Positions 1-9,084 of a DNA stretch of 64,000 bases are shown in pieces. Where the stretch lies: positions 1 to 64,000 of the forward strand of contig NZ_BOMN01000129.1 in the NCBI RefSeq assembly GCF_016862215.1, read 5' to 3'. A program made the position numbers and the translations under genes. Under the pieces are notes generated by a model that did no database searches, was not told the DNA's origin, and worked only from the letters and a program-made list of their open reading frames with translations. This DNA comes from Winogradskya humida (GTDB lineage: Bacteria; Actinomycetota; Actinomycetes; Mycobacteriales; Micromonosporaceae). The stretch's first letter is position 1. Each line of letters begins with the position of its first letter.

Positions 1-1138
1 CCAGCGTCGCCGCAGCGACCAGAGCCGCGTCGGTAATGCTGATCCGGTGATGCGCCTCGTAACGGTCACGCAGACCCTTGAGGATCTCGATCGTGTGCGC
101 CAGCGAGGGCTCGGCAACCTGGATCGGCTGGAAACGGCGCTCCAGGGCCTTGTCCTTCTCGACAAACTTCCTGTATTCGTCGAGGGTCGTCGCGCCGATC
201 AGCTGCAGCTCACCACGCGCGAGCATGGGCTTGAGGATCGAGGCGGCGTCGATCGCACCCTCGGCGGCACCCGCACCCACGAGGGTGTGGATCTCGTCGA
301 TGAACAGGATGATGTCGCCGCGGGTGCCGACTTCCTTCAGCACCTTCTTGAGACGTTCCTCGAAGTCACCGCGGTAGCGCGAACCGGCGACGAGGGAGCC
401 CATGTCGAGCGTGTAGAGCTGCTTGTCCTTCAGCGTCTCCGGGACCTCGCCCTTGACAATCGCCTGGGCCAGGCCCTCCACCGCGGCGGTCTTGCCGACG
501 CCGGGCTCGCCCGTCAGGACGGGGTTGTTCTTCATCCTGCGCGACAGCACCTGCATCACGCGCTCGATTTCCTTCTCCCGGCCGATGACCGGGTCGAGCT
601 TGCCCTCGCGGGCCGCCTGCGTCAGGTTTGTCCCGAACTGATCGAGGACGGTCGACGAGGACGGAGCGGCGGGCTCGCCGGACGCCGCCGGCTCCTTGCC
701 CTGGTAGCCCGAGAGCAGCTGGATGACCTGCTGACGGACCCGGTTGAGGTCGGCGCCGAGCTTCACCAGGACCTGGGCGGCAACACCCTCACCCTCGCGG
801 ATCAGGCCGAGCAGAATGTGCTCCGTGCCGATGTAGTTGTGGCCCAGCTGCAGAGCCTCGCGCAGCGACAGCTCCAGCACCTTCTTGGCGCGCGGCGTGA
901 ACGGAATATGCCCGCTCGGTGCCTGCTGCCCCTGGCCGATGATCTCCTCGACCTGCTGGCGGACCCCCTCGAGGGAGATGCCGAGGCTCTCCAGAGCCTT
1001 CGCGGCAACACCTTCACCCTCGTGGATCAGGCCGAGCAGGATGTGCTCTGTCCCGATGTAGTTGTGGTTGAGCATCCGGGCCTCTTCTTGGGCCAGGACG
1101 ACAACCCGTCGGGCACGGTCAGTGAACCGCTCGAACAC
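1..1138 (-). CDS. clpC: ClpC-type AAA+ unfoldase of the Clp protease, N-terminal part
   Basis: Hexameric AAA+ ATPase that unfolds substrates and feeds them to ClpP in the cytoplasm. The reverse strand gives about 379 residues. The start reads VFERFTDRARRVVVLAQEEA, the classic ClpC beginning. It is followed by the doubled Clp_N repeat (two copies of NYIGTEHILLGLI, residues about 27-150). The first ATPase domain has Walker A GEPGVGKTA near residue 209 and Walker B ILFIDEIH near 276. The GTG at 1138 is chosen because it matches family N-termini; a GTG nine bases upstream is in frame. The 3' half lies outside the window. An open frame on the opposite strand is a codon-bias shadow. Confidence 0.95.
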   Translation of the reverse strand, partial: MFERFTDRARRVVVLAQEEARMLNHNYIGTEHILLGLIHEGEGVAAKALESLGISLEGVRQQVEEIIGQGQQAPSGHIPFTPRAKKVLELSLREALQLGHNYIGTEHILLGLIREGEGVAAQVLVKLGADLNRVRQQVIQLLSGYQGKEPAASGEPAAPSSSTVLDQFGTNLTQAAREGKLDPVIGREKEIERVMQVLSRRMKNNPVLTGEPGVGKTAAVEGLAQAIVKGEVPETLKDKQLYTLDMGSLVAGSRYRGDFEERLKKVLKEVGTRGDIILFIDEIHTLVGAGAAEGAIDAASILKPMLARGELQLIGATTLDEYRKFVEKDKALERRFQPIQVAEPSLAHTIEILKGLRDRYEAHHRISITDAALVAAATL

Positions 1139-1348
1139 GACAATCACGTCCTCGCAGCGAAGCCCCACGCACCCCGCCCAAGGCAACGCACGCGCACGTG
1201 CGGAAGCGGACAGGAGTTGCGTGCGCTGAGTCGAAGCCTCTTGGCGTTGACGCGTGACCCGCGTGGGGAGCCTCGCTACGCTCGTGCAGGCGCGCTGCCT
1301 CGCAACCATACAACGAAGGTGACCTACGATGGGCGAGGGAGGACCACG

Positions 1349-2254
1349 ATGAGCGCAACCAGAGATCGGCAACCGGCACCTGACCGCGCGCGTAAACGCG
1401 CGATCCGCGCCCTGGCAGCCGAGCTCGGCGTGGCCTATTCGGTCGCTGCCCGCCTGCTCACGGCCAGGGCGCAGGCCCCGGCACCGGCACCGGCACCGGC
1501 ACCGGCAGTCTCCGTTGTCCCCACCCGCCCCAGCTTCCCCATCGGGACCGACGAGCACCGGGCCTGGATGTTCGCTGCCCGCGAACACCGCACGTTCAAC
1601 TCCCGGGTGAGCGACACCCGGCTGGCCACGAAACTCCCCCTGGGCCGGGCCGCCCACCTGACCACCCGCTTCCCGCCACTGCGCGCCACCGCCGGCATCG
1701 GCCCGCTTTATCACGGCGAAGGCCGCGAAACAGCCCTGGCCATGTTGTACGCAGTCCTCGAACACGAATCACCGAACCTCCTTCCCCCCGCCGACGAGCT
1801 GGCCTGGGCCGCCGAGCTCGGCGAGGAAGCCGCCGTCGACATCTCCCTCGCCGCCCTCGACCGGGCCGCCCGGCACCTGCTCGACCACGACCGCTGGCGC
1901 CTGTGGGTCCGCGTGGAAGCCGCGATCACCGCCGGCGAGGCCACCCCCGACCGGCGAATCCGCGACGCGGCGATCACTCTGGGCCGCGAGCTGCGCTCCA
2001 CCAGCCTGCGCAGCTCCCTCGACGGCGCCCGGCACATCCTCGACGCCCTCCTCGTCGAACCCCACGGCGCCCACCCGCCCGGCACCCGCGTCCGCGTCGG
2101 CGACCGCCCGGGCACCGTCGTCGGCGTCGAATGGGACCGGACCGGGCCACCCGCGGGCTACCAGGTCCGCCTCGACGACGACCCGGACACCCGCCAGGTC
2201 CCCCTCAACGGCCTCACCGCGGACTCAGCCCCCGAACCGGCCCGCACCCACTGA
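1349..2254 (+). CDS. Uncharacterised actinomycete protein with Pro-Ala linker and C-terminal small beta domain
   Basis: I do not recognise a named family. The 301-residue protein has a basic N-terminal helical stretch with a helix-turn-helix look (ELGVAYSVAARLL). A pure Pro-Ala run near residues 45-56 follows, encoded by about five copies of the hexamer CCGGCA at roughly 1478-1507. The middle is an acidic helical domain. The C-terminal segment near 250-295 (GTRVRVGDRPGTVVGVEW) resembles an SH3/KOW-like barrel. The ATG is set by a strong GGGAGGA six bases upstream. The same frame is open far upstream, but that part lies antisense to clpC. Its stop codon lies inside the first unit of a tandem array. 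Confidence 0.75.
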   Translation: MSATRDRQPAPDRARKRAIRALAAELGVAYSVAARLLTARAQAPAPAPAPAPAVSVVPTRPSFPIGTDEHRAWMFAAREHRTFNSRVSDTRLATKLPLGRAAHLTTRFPPLRATAGIGPLYHGEGRETALAMLYAVLEHESPNLLPPADELAWAAELGEEAAVDISLAALDRAARHLLDHDRWRLWVRVEAAITAGEATPDRRIRDAAITLGRELRSTSLRSSLDGARHILDALLVEPHGAHPPGTRVRVGDRPGTVVGVEWDRTGPPAGYQVRLDDDPDTRQVPLNGLTADSAPEPARTH

Positions 2255-2390
2255 AGCAACCCGCCGGCCCGCCCACTGAAGTCAGCCCGCCGGCCGGAGG
2301 CCACTGAAGTCAGCCCGCCAGCCGGAGGCCACTGAAGTCAGCCCGCCTGCCGGAGGCCACTGAGGTCAGGCCGCCTGCCGGAGGCCACTG
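2250..2390. repeat. 28-bp tandem repeat array at a convergent gene junction
   Basis: Units beginning ACTGAAGTCAGCCCGCC recur at 2275, 2303, 2331 and 2359 with an exact 28-base period. A shorter 25-base unit begins at 2250, overlapping the stop codon of the upstream gene, and a partial unit begins at 2387. Units differ by one to three substitutions. The array fills the space between two converging genes. It has no spacers of CRISPR type. Confidence 0.95.
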
Positions 2391-2425
2391 ACAGCGGCCG
2401 GCGGCCTCGAGTCCGATGGGAGCGG

Positions 2426-3382
2426 CTAGGCGGCGCGGGCGATGCAGATCCGGGCGTTGAGGCGGGCTCCGGCCTCGTAGAACATGTACTGGACGCCGCC
2501 GTCCGTGCCGAACGAGGGTGCCGCCGCGCGGCCGTTGTCGGAGGCGATGGGCGTGTAGAACGTACCGAGATGGATCTCGCGGTCGAAGGCGTTGCCGACC
2601 TCGGTGAGACGCATCCGGCCGTCGCTGCCATGGTAGGCGACGTAGGTCGTGCCGTTGCGGGAGACCAGCGACGGGCCGGAGATGTCGGTGACGCCGTCGG
2701 GCTCGGGGTTGACCAGCGGGGTGGTGCTGAACTGCCACTGGTCCCAGCCGTTCGGTGACCAGCCGTGGTAGAGCCGGCGTCTGCCGTTGTTCACCCCCAT
2801 GAAGACCATCGTGTACTTGTTGCCCTTGCCGGGCAGGGCGTGCTCGAAGACGCGGGCGTACGACGTCTCGGTGGTGCCCGGTACGAGCCGGGTGCTGAGG
2901 ATCGGTGTCTCGTCACGGAAGTTGATGCCGTCGGCGGACCGGGCCACCCGCGTCGTGGTGTTCTCGCCGTGGAAGTACAGGTAGAACTGGCGGGTCGGCG
3001 CGTCCCAGATGACGTGGGGCGACGACACGTGGGACACCGTGGTGCTGGGCAAGACGTTGTCGATGACGGGGTTGCCCGTCCACTCGGTGAACGGTCCGGC
3101 GAGCGAGTTCGCGTAGGCGACGCAGATGCCGCCCGGCTTCTCGTGCGGCGCGTAGTACAGGTAGTACCGGCCCCGGGCGCCGCTGATCTTGTCGTAGACG
3201 CCGCGGATGCACGGGAAGATGAACTCCCCGGTCGGGTTGTAGTTCAGCGGCATGGTGAGCGCGTCACGCAGGTACGTGTACGTGGGCATGCCACCCGGCA
3301 GAGCGGCCCGGGCTGGTCCGGGTAGCGCGGCGAGACCGGTGACTCCTGCGGCGCCGGCTGCGAGCAGTGCGCGTCGTTTCAT
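2426..3382 (-). CDS. Tat-exported glycoside hydrolase family 43-like five-bladed propeller protein
   Basis: Probable secreted carbohydrate-active protein of 318 residues. The start MKRRALLAAGAAGVTGLAAL with cleavage after PARA is a twin-arginine-like signal. The start is fixed by GGGAGG seven bases upstream of the ATG. The body has repeated propeller-strand motifs (YYLYYAPHEKPGG, SSPHVIWDAPTRQFYLYFHG, YMFYEAGARLNARICIA) seen in GH43/GH32-like and related sugar-binding propellers. I cannot assign the catalytic acids, so substrate and activity are open. It is divergent from a LacI regulator with palindromic operators between them, which argues for sugar-controlled expression together with the adjoining importer operon. 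Confidence 0.75.
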   Translation of the reverse strand: MKRRALLAAGAAGVTGLAALPGPARAALPGGMPTYTYLRDALTMPLNYNPTGEFIFPCIRGVYDKISGARGRYYLYYAPHEKPGGICVAYANSLAGPFTEWTGNPVIDNVLPSTTVSHVSSPHVIWDAPTRQFYLYFHGENTTTRVARSADGINFRDETPILSTRLVPGTTETSYARVFEHALPGKGNKYTMVFMGVNNGRRRLYHGWSPNGWDQWQFSTTPLVNPEPDGVTDISGPSLVSRNGTTYVAYHGSDGRMRLTEVGNAFDREIHLGTFYTPIASDNGRAAAPSFGTDGGVQYMFYEAGARLNARICIARAA

Positions 3383-3414
3383 GAGATCGCCTCCCTTTGA
3401 CCGCAAAGTTTCGT

Positions 3415-3453
3415 ACCGGTTACACGGACCGGTCAAGGTGCTAATACCTATTA
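3415..3453. promoter_or_regulatory. Palindromic sites upstream of the GH43-like gene
   Basis: Two self-complementary ACCGGT hexamers (3415-3420 and 3428-3433) flank TACACGG. A short palindrome TAATACCTATTA lies at 3442-3453. They sit 33-71 bases upstream of the GH43-like start, where its promoter should be. Operator function is inference. Confidence 0.4.
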
Positions 3454-3506
3454 CTGAAGGCTTTCGTCTTGACGGACGCCGATCCGGTGCCCCACGATCG
3501 AATTCG

Positions 3507-3528
3507 CGTTAACTAATGCGTATTAACG
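3507..3528. promoter_or_regulatory. Candidate LacI-family operator, inverted repeat CGTTAA-N10-TTAACG
   Basis: A perfect six-base inverted repeat with a ten-base centre lies 24 bases before the LacI gene start, in the divergent intergenic region. Its AT-rich arms stand out from the GC-rich surroundings. Autoregulation by the adjacent LacI protein is the simplest reading. Confidence 0.5.
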
Positions 3529-3551
3529 ACGTAACAGGGAGGACTTCCCCG

Positions 3552-4568
3552 ATGGCAGGCGGCAGGCGGGTCACGCAGCAGGACATCGCCCGGATGACCG
3601 GAGTCAGCCAGGCCACCGTCTCGCTCGTGCTCAACGAGCGCGACGACGCGGCGGTCCGCATCGCACCGGAGACCCGCGAGCGGGTGCTGCAGGCGATCCG
3701 CCGCACCGGGTACGTCGCCGACCCGATCGCGCGGCGGCTGGCCGCCCGGCACAACCGCTTCCTCGGCGTCTTCACCTACGAGCCGGTCTTCCCCGCCGGC
3801 CAGGGCGACTTCTACCACCCGTTCCTCGTCGGCATCGAGGAGTGCGCCGAGCGGATCGGCTGCGACCTGCTGCTGTTCACCAGCGCCCCGGTCGTGGACG
3901 GACGCCGGCGGATCTTCCACCGGGACAACCGGCTACGGCTGGCGGACGGCTGCATCCTGCTGGGGCAGTGGCTCGACCCGCAGGAACTGGCCCGGCTGCT
4001 GGCCGAGGGCGAACCGTTCGTGAGCGTCGGCCGGCGTGACGACGCCGGTGGCCCGGTGCCCTATGTGGGCGCCGACTATCCCGCGGCGACGGCCGCCCAG
4101 GTGCGCCGGGCCTACGAGCTCGGGCACCGCACGATCGGCTACCTCGGCGAAGGTGCCGGCCCCGAGTCCCACGCCGACCGGATGCTCGGCTTCACCACCG
4201 CGGTGGCCGAGACCAGGATCAAAGGAGTTCATGTGACGGGTACGCCCGGAGCGCTCGACGAGTTGATGGCTCACGGCTGCACGTGCGTGCTCGTGGAGGA
4301 GTTCGCCGACGGGGTGGCGCTCGCCGAGGAGGCCCGTACGCGTGCGCTGCGCGTACCGGAGGATCTGTCCTTGATCGCTCTGGGTGATCCCACCCGTCCG
4401 GCCAGCACGGACCTGGACATCACCGGGTTCCGGATCCCGCGTCGCGAGATGGGCTGGCAGGCCGTCGAGGTGCTGACCGCCGTCATCGAGGGGACGGGCG
4501 GGCCGGTACAGCGATTGTTGCCGTGCGAGCCGGTGGCCGGGGCGACGCTGGCGGTTCCCCATGCGTGA
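3552..4568 (+). CDS. LacI-family transcriptional regulator
   Basis: Sugar-responsive repressor of 338 residues. The N-terminal DNA-binding helix-turn-helix is clear (VTQQDIARMTGVSQATVSLV, near residues 7-26), followed by the hinge helix (ADPIARRLAA). A periplasmic-binding-type effector domain fills the rest and ends in the usual FRIPRREMGWQAVEVL segment. The ATG at 3552 is preferred over one 36 bases upstream because GGGAGG precedes it. It overlaps the next gene by eight bases, so it is co-transcribed with the oxidoreductase and sugar importer. It probably represses both this operon and the divergent GH43-like gene. Confidence 0.9.
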   Translation: MAGGRRVTQQDIARMTGVSQATVSLVLNERDDAAVRIAPETRERVLQAIRRTGYVADPIARRLAARHNRFLGVFTYEPVFPAGQGDFYHPFLVGIEECAERIGCDLLLFTSAPVVDGRRRIFHRDNRLRLADGCILLGQWLDPQELARLLAEGEPFVSVGRRDDAGGPVPYVGADYPAATAAQVRRAYELGHRTIGYLGEGAGPESHADRMLGFTTAVAETRIKGVHVTGTPGALDELMAHGCTCVLVEEFADGVALAEEARTRALRVPEDLSLIALGDPTRPASTDLDITGFRIPRREMGWQAVEVLTAVIEGTGGPVQRLLPCEPVAGATLAVPHA

Positions 4569-6144
4569 GCTGCACGCGGACGTCCTGGTCATCGGTGGCG
4601 GGCTCGGCGGGGTGGCCGCCGCCCTCGGCGCGCTGCGGGCCGGCCGGTCGGTGCTGCTCACCGAGCGGTACGCGTGGCTGGGCGGCCAGTTGACCAGTCA
4701 GGCCGTGCCCCCGGACGAGCACAGCTGGGTCGAACGTTTCGGGGTGACGGCCAGTTACCGAGCGCTACGTGACGGCATCCGTGACTACTACCGGTCGCAC
4801 TACCCGCTCACGGATCGTGCGCGGAGTACCCGTGATCTCAACCCGGGCGCGGGTCATGTCAGCCGGCTCTGCCACGAGCCACGGGTGGCGGTCGCGGTCA
4901 TCGACGCGATGCTGGCGCCGTACCGCGGGTCGGGCCGGCTCACCGTGCTCCAGCCCGCCTGGCCCGTCTCGGCCGAGACCGACGGCGACCGGGTCACGTC
5001 GGTCACCGTGCACCACCACGGCGACGAGCTCGTGCTCACCGCCCCCTACGTCCTGGACGCCACCGAGACCGGGGAACTGCTGCCCCTGACCGGCACGGAA
5101 CACGTCACCGGCGCGGAGTCACGGCACGAGACCGGCGAGCCCAGCGCACCCGAGGCCGGTGATCCCGGCAATGAGCAGGCATTCTCGGTCTGCTTCGCGA
5201 TCGACCACGTCGACGGCGACCACACCGTCGACCGCCCGGCGTCGTACGGGTTCTGGCGCGACTACCAGCCGACGTTCTGGGGCGCCCCGATGCTCTCCTG
5301 GCAGACACCGAACCCCCGCACGCTGGAGTTGTCGACCCGCTCGTTCACCCCGAACCCGGACGACGACCCCGCGCTGGTCGACGCGGATCAGCGGGTGAAT
5401 CCCGGCGACGGCAACCTGTGGACGTTCCGGCGGATCGCGGCCCGCCGCCAGTTCCGCGACGGCGCCTACCCCAGCGACATCTGCCTCGTGAACTGGCCGA
5501 TGATCGACTACTTCGAGGCCCCCTACTCCCCCGCCGCGGAGGTCGCCGCCCGCGAGCTCTCCCGCTCGGTCCTGTACTGGATGCAGACCGAGGCGCCGCG
5601 CCCCGACGGCGGCACCGGCTGGCCCGGGCTACGACTGCGCGGGGATGTCACGGGCGGCACCGACGGGCTCGCGATGGCGCCGTACATCCGTGAGGGCAGG
5701 CGGATCCGCGCCGAATACACGATTGTCGAGCAGGACCTCGCGCTCGATGTCCGCGGCGACAAGGGTGCCGTGTCCCATCCCGACTCGGCCGGTGTCGGGA
5801 TGTACCGCATCGACCTGCACCCGTCCACGGGCGGGGACACGTACATCGATGTCGCGTCCTGCCCGTTCGAGATCCCCCTCGGCGCGCTGATCCCGCAGCG
5901 CGTCGAGAACCTGCTGCCCGCGGGCAAGAACATCGGCACCACCCACATCACCAACGGCTCGCACCGGCTGCACCCGGTGGAGTGGAACGTCGGGGAGGTA
6001 GCCGGCGCGCTGGCCGGCTTCTGCCTGACCCACGCGGTCACCCCCCGCGCGGTCCGCAACACCCCGGCCCTGCTCGCCGCCTTCCAGGAACGCCTCACCG
6101 CCGACGGTGTCGAGCTGCGCTGGCCCGACGTCGCCGGTTACTGA
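4561..6144 (+). CDS. FAD-dependent oxidoreductase (FAD_oxidored family)
   Basis: Flavoprotein of 527 residues. The dinucleotide-binding fold starts at once: DVLVIGGGLGGVAAALGAL with the GxGxxG-type glycines at residues 12-17, then the acidic end of strand 2 (LLTERYAWLGGQLTSQ). Near the C-terminus PAGKNIGTTHITNGSHRLHP marks the second FAD-contacting segment of this family. No signal peptide is visible, so it is cytosolic. Placement between a LacI regulator and a sugar-binding protein suggests it oxidises an imported sugar or sugar acid, but the substrate is unknown. The start overlaps the LacI stop, indicating translational coupling. Confidence 0.85.
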   Translation: MRELHADVLVIGGGLGGVAAALGALRAGRSVLLTERYAWLGGQLTSQAVPPDEHSWVERFGVTASYRALRDGIRDYYRSHYPLTDRARSTRDLNPGAGHVSRLCHEPRVAVAVIDAMLAPYRGSGRLTVLQPAWPVSAETDGDRVTSVTVHHHGDELVLTAPYVLDATETGELLPLTGTEHVTGAESRHETGEPSAPEAGDPGNEQAFSVCFAIDHVDGDHTVDRPASYGFWRDYQPTFWGAPMLSWQTPNPRTLELSTRSFTPNPDDDPALVDADQRVNPGDGNLWTFRRIAARRQFRDGAYPSDICLVNWPMIDYFEAPYSPAAEVAARELSRSVLYWMQTEAPRPDGGTGWPGLRLRGDVTGGTDGLAMAPYIREGRRIRAEYTIVEQDLALDVRGDKGAVSHPDSAGVGMYRIDLHPSTGGDTYIDVASCPFEIPLGALIPQRVENLLPAGKNIGTTHITNGSHRLHPVEWNVGEVAGALAGFCLTHAVTPRAVRNTPALLAAFQERLTADGVELRWPDVAGY

Positions 6145-6158
6145 AAGGACCTTTCGCC

Positions 6159-7397
6159 ATGAGACTCATAGCCGGCATAGCCACCGTCGCCCTGCTCGGC
6201 GCGCTCACCGCCTGCGCGGGGGACGACTCCGGGGACGGCGGCCCGATCACGCTGCGGATGACGACGTGGTCGGCCAACCCGGCCCACGTGGAGCTGTTCA
6301 CCGCGATCGCCGACGAGTACAAGCAGACCCACCCCGACGTCAGTGTCACGTTCGACGCCCTGCCGATCGACAACTACACCACCACGCTGACGACGCAGAT
6401 CGCCGGTGGCAACACCCCGGATCTGGCGTGGATCCTCGAGTCCGCCGCACCGGACTTCGTATCGTCGGGGGCCCTCGTGCCGCTGGGCGACGCCGTGGAG
6501 AAGCCCGCCGAGCTCGTGCCGGCGGCCACGGCGCTCTGGCAGCGGGACGGGACGCTCATGGCGTACCCCTTCTCGACCTCGCCCTTCGGGGTTTTTGTGA
6601 ACACCGACCTGCTGAAAGCCGCCGGCCAGAGCCTGCCCACCGGTGCCGCCTGGACCTGGGACTCCGCGATCGCCGTCGCCGGGGCGACCGCGGCGAAGAC
6701 CGGCAAACAGGGCCTCGTCGTGCGCGACTTCGACTACAAGGACTGGACGAACCTCGCGACCGTCTTCGGCGGCTGGGGTGCCGAGGCGTGGAGCGCCGAC
6801 GGGAAGACCTGCGGCTTCGACCAGCCCGCGATGGCGGCCGCGATGGACTTCCTGCACAAGGCCACGTTCACCGCCAAGGCGATGCCCGCGCCGGGTACCA
6901 GCGCCGACTTCTTCGCCGGTGAGTCCGCCATGACGATCACCCAGATCTCGCGTGCCTCGCTGCTGAAGGACGCGAAGTTCGGCTGGACCCTGGTGCCGCT
7001 GCCGGCCGGGCCGAACGGTGACTATTCGGTGATCGGCCAGGCCGGTCTCGGCGTACTGAAAAAAGGCAAGCATGCCGACGCCGCCACCGGCTTCCTCAGC
7101 TTCTTCACCAGCGAGGCCAACTCGGCGAAGCTGGCCGCGTTCTTCCCGCCGCCGCGCAAGCCGCAGCTGACCGCCGCCACCCTGGCGAAGTCCAACCCGC
7201 TGCTCAAGCCCGCGCAGTTGCAGGACGTCGTCATCGACGGCATCGCCACCGGCGTGGTCAAGCCCAGCCACACCGGCAACGCCGAGATCAGCCAGGCCGT
7301 CCGCGCCGCCCTCGACCCGATGTGGCGGCCCGGCGCCGACGTGCCCGCCGTCCTGAGCGGCGTCTGCGCGGCGATCCAGCCGCTGCTGTCCAAGTGA
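6159..7397 (+). CDS. Sugar ABC transporter substrate-binding lipoprotein (family 1)
   Basis: Extracellular solute-binding protein of 412 residues that captures a sugar or oligosaccharide and delivers it to the two permeases downstream. The leader ALLGALTAC is a lipobox with the lipidated cysteine at residue 19. Family features include ITLRMTTWSANPAHVELFTA at the mature N-terminus and NTPDLAWILES after it. An AAAGGA-like ribosome site precedes the ATG by nine bases. It starts 14 bases after the oxidoreductase and ends in a GTGA overlap with the first permease. No ATPase gene is in the operon, so a shared ATPase such as an MsiK-type protein is probably used. Confidence 0.92.
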   Translation: MRLIAGIATVALLGALTACAGDDSGDGGPITLRMTTWSANPAHVELFTAIADEYKQTHPDVSVTFDALPIDNYTTTLTTQIAGGNTPDLAWILESAAPDFVSSGALVPLGDAVEKPAELVPAATALWQRDGTLMAYPFSTSPFGVFVNTDLLKAAGQSLPTGAAWTWDSAIAVAGATAAKTGKQGLVVRDFDYKDWTNLATVFGGWGAEAWSADGKTCGFDQPAMAAAMDFLHKATFTAKAMPAPGTSADFFAGESAMTITQISRASLLKDAKFGWTLVPLPAGPNGDYSVIGQAGLGVLKKGKHADAATGFLSFFTSEANSAKLAAFFPPPRKPQLTAATLAKSNPLLKPAQLQDVVIDGIATGVVKPSHTGNAEISQAVRAALDPMWRPGADVPAVLSGVCAAIQPLLSK

Positions 7398-8269
7398 GCA
7401 CGTTCTGGACGACCCGGCGACGCGATGTGCTCACCGGATACCTGTTCATCACGCCCGCCGTCGCCGGATCGGTCGTGTTCGTGCTCGTCCCGCTCGTCCT
7501 GGTCCTCTGGTACAGCCTGCACGAATGGAACGTCCTCGCCGACACGTTCGACTTCGTCGGCGCCGACAACTACCGCGCGCTCGCCGCCGACCCGAACCTG
7601 CCGTCCGTCCTGCGGGCCACCGCCCTGTTCTCGTTCGGCCTGGTCGTGCTCAACCTGACCCTCGCCCTGCTGCTCGCCGTTCTGCTCAACCAGAAACTGC
7701 GCGGCACCACGGTCTTCCGGGTGCTGTTCTTCTCACCCGTCGTGGTGTCGCTGCTCGCCTGGACGATCGTGTGGGGTTTCCTGCTGCAGGACAACGGCGG
7801 GGTCAACTCGCTGCTGCACGGCCCGAACTGGCTGCGCTCCGGCGGCACCGCGATGACCGCGGTGATCGTCGTGCAGGTCTTCAAGAACGTCGGCCTCAAC
7901 ATGGTGCTGTTCCTCGCCGCGCTGCAAGGGGTGCCGCACGAGCTCTACGAGGCCGCCCGTACCGACGGCGCATCCGCCTGGACCGTCTTCCGGCGGATCA
8001 CCCTGCCGCTGATCAGCCCCACGATCCTGCTCACCTCGATCATCACCGTGGTCGGCTCGCTGCAGGTCTTCGCCCAGATCAGCGTCCTCACCCAGGGCGG
8101 GCCCGGCACCTCCACCACGGTGCTCGTCTACTACCTGTACCAGCAGGCGTTCCAGTTCCACGCCTTCGGGTACGGCTCCACGCTGTCCGTACTGCTCTTC
8201 CTGATCGTCCTGGCACTGACCCTGCTGCAGTGGCAGATGCGCAAGAGGTGGGTCTTCCATGAGTCGTAG
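7394..8269 (+). CDS. Sugar ABC transporter permease, MalF type
   Basis: Integral membrane subunit of 291 residues with about six transmembrane helices, the first near residues 17-40 (TPAVAGSVVFVLVPLVLVLW). The cytoplasmic ATPase-contacting EAA loop is visible as EAARTDGASAWTVFRRITLP near residue 185. The GTG start overlaps the stop of the binding-protein gene (GTGA). The next permease starts eleven bases before this one ends, so the three genes form a tightly coupled importer. Substrate is inferred only from the LacI and GH43-like neighbours. Confidence 0.92.
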   Translation: MSTFWTTRRRDVLTGYLFITPAVAGSVVFVLVPLVLVLWYSLHEWNVLADTFDFVGADNYRALAADPNLPSVLRATALFSFGLVVLNLTLALLLAVLLNQKLRGTTVFRVLFFSPVVVSLLAWTIVWGFLLQDNGGVNSLLHGPNWLRSGGTAMTAVIVVQVFKNVGLNMVLFLAALQGVPHELYEAARTDGASAWTVFRRITLPLISPTILLTSIITVVGSLQVFAQISVLTQGGPGTSTTVLVYYLYQQAFQFHAFGYGSTLSVLLFLIVLALTLLQWQMRKRWVFHES

Positions 8270-9083
8270 AACCAGGCTTTTCCTGTACGCCGTCCTGCTC
8301 GCCCTCTGCGTCCCGTTCGTCTTCCCCACCTGGTGGATGATCACCAGCTCGTTCAAGCCCAACGCGGAGATCTTCTCGGCAGCCCTGTGGCCCCGGCACT
8401 GGACCGTGCAACCCTGGCGTCAGGTGTTCGAGCTGCAGCCGTTCGCCCAGCAGTACTTCAACAGCGCCTACATCGCCGTCCTCGTCACCGCCGGCACCCT
8501 CATCGTCGCGTCGATGGCGGGCTACGCGTTCGCCCGGATCCGCTTCCCCGGCCAGAACGGGCTCTTCCTGGTCGTCCTCACCGGACTGCTCATCCCCAGC
8601 GAGGTCACGATCGTCCCGCTGTTCCGGATGTTCAACACCCTCGGTCTCGTCGACACCCACTGGCCGCTGATCCTGGTGCCCATCCTCGGCGCACCGAGCG
8701 TCCTGGCCACCTTCATCATGCGCCAGTTCTTCCTGACCCTGCCGGGCGAACTGGAGGAGGCAGCCCGCATGGACGGCCTCGGCCGCCCCGCCATCTTCCG
8801 CCGCATCGCCCTGCCCCTGGCCCGCCCCGCCCTCGGCGCGGTCGCCATCTTCACGTTCCTGCACAGCTGGAACCTGTATCTGGAACCCGTCGTCTACCTC
8901 TCGACCCGCACCCGGTACACCCTGCCGCAGGCCCTCACCCAGTTCACCGACGCCTACCAGGGGCAGCTCTGGAACGTCCAGCTGTCCGCCGCCTCCATGA
9001 CGGCCATCCCGGTTCTCATCGTCTTCGTCATCGCCCAGCGCCAGTTCATCGAGGGTCTGGCCCACACCGGCCTCAAAGGCTGA
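8259..9083 (+). CDS. Sugar ABC transporter permease, MalG type
   Basis: Second membrane subunit of the importer, 274 residues and about six helices. The EAA loop reads EEAARMDGLGRPAIFRRIAL near residue 165, and the N-terminal helix has the usual PFVFPTWWMITSSFKPN pattern. It completes the operon LacI, oxidoreductase, binding protein, MalF-like, MalG-like. The next gene converges from the opposite strand with only one base between the stop codons, leaving no room for a separate terminator. Confidence 0.92.
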   Translation: MSRRTRLFLYAVLLALCVPFVFPTWWMITSSFKPNAEIFSAALWPRHWTVQPWRQVFELQPFAQQYFNSAYIAVLVTAGTLIVASMAGYAFARIRFPGQNGLFLVVLTGLLIPSEVTIVPLFRMFNTLGLVDTHWPLILVPILGAPSVLATFIMRQFFLTLPGELEEAARMDGLGRPAIFRRIALPLARPALGAVAIFTFLHSWNLYLEPVVYLSTRTRYTLPQALTQFTDAYQGQLWNVQLSAASMTAIPVLIVFVIAQRQFIEGLAHTGLKG

Positions 9084-9084
9084 T

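Noticed and set aside
47..1348. Long plus-strand open frame opposite clpC
   Set aside because: It is antisense to a clear ClpC coding sequence and its translation is charged, repetitive shadow sequence. Only the part from 1349 on is kept as a gene.
1478..1507. CCGGCA hexamer run as a separate repeat element
   Set aside because: It encodes a Pro-Ala linker in frame within a real gene and needs no separate explanation.
2250..2390. Possible CRISPR array
   Set aside because: Units follow each other without unique spacers and there are no cas genes.
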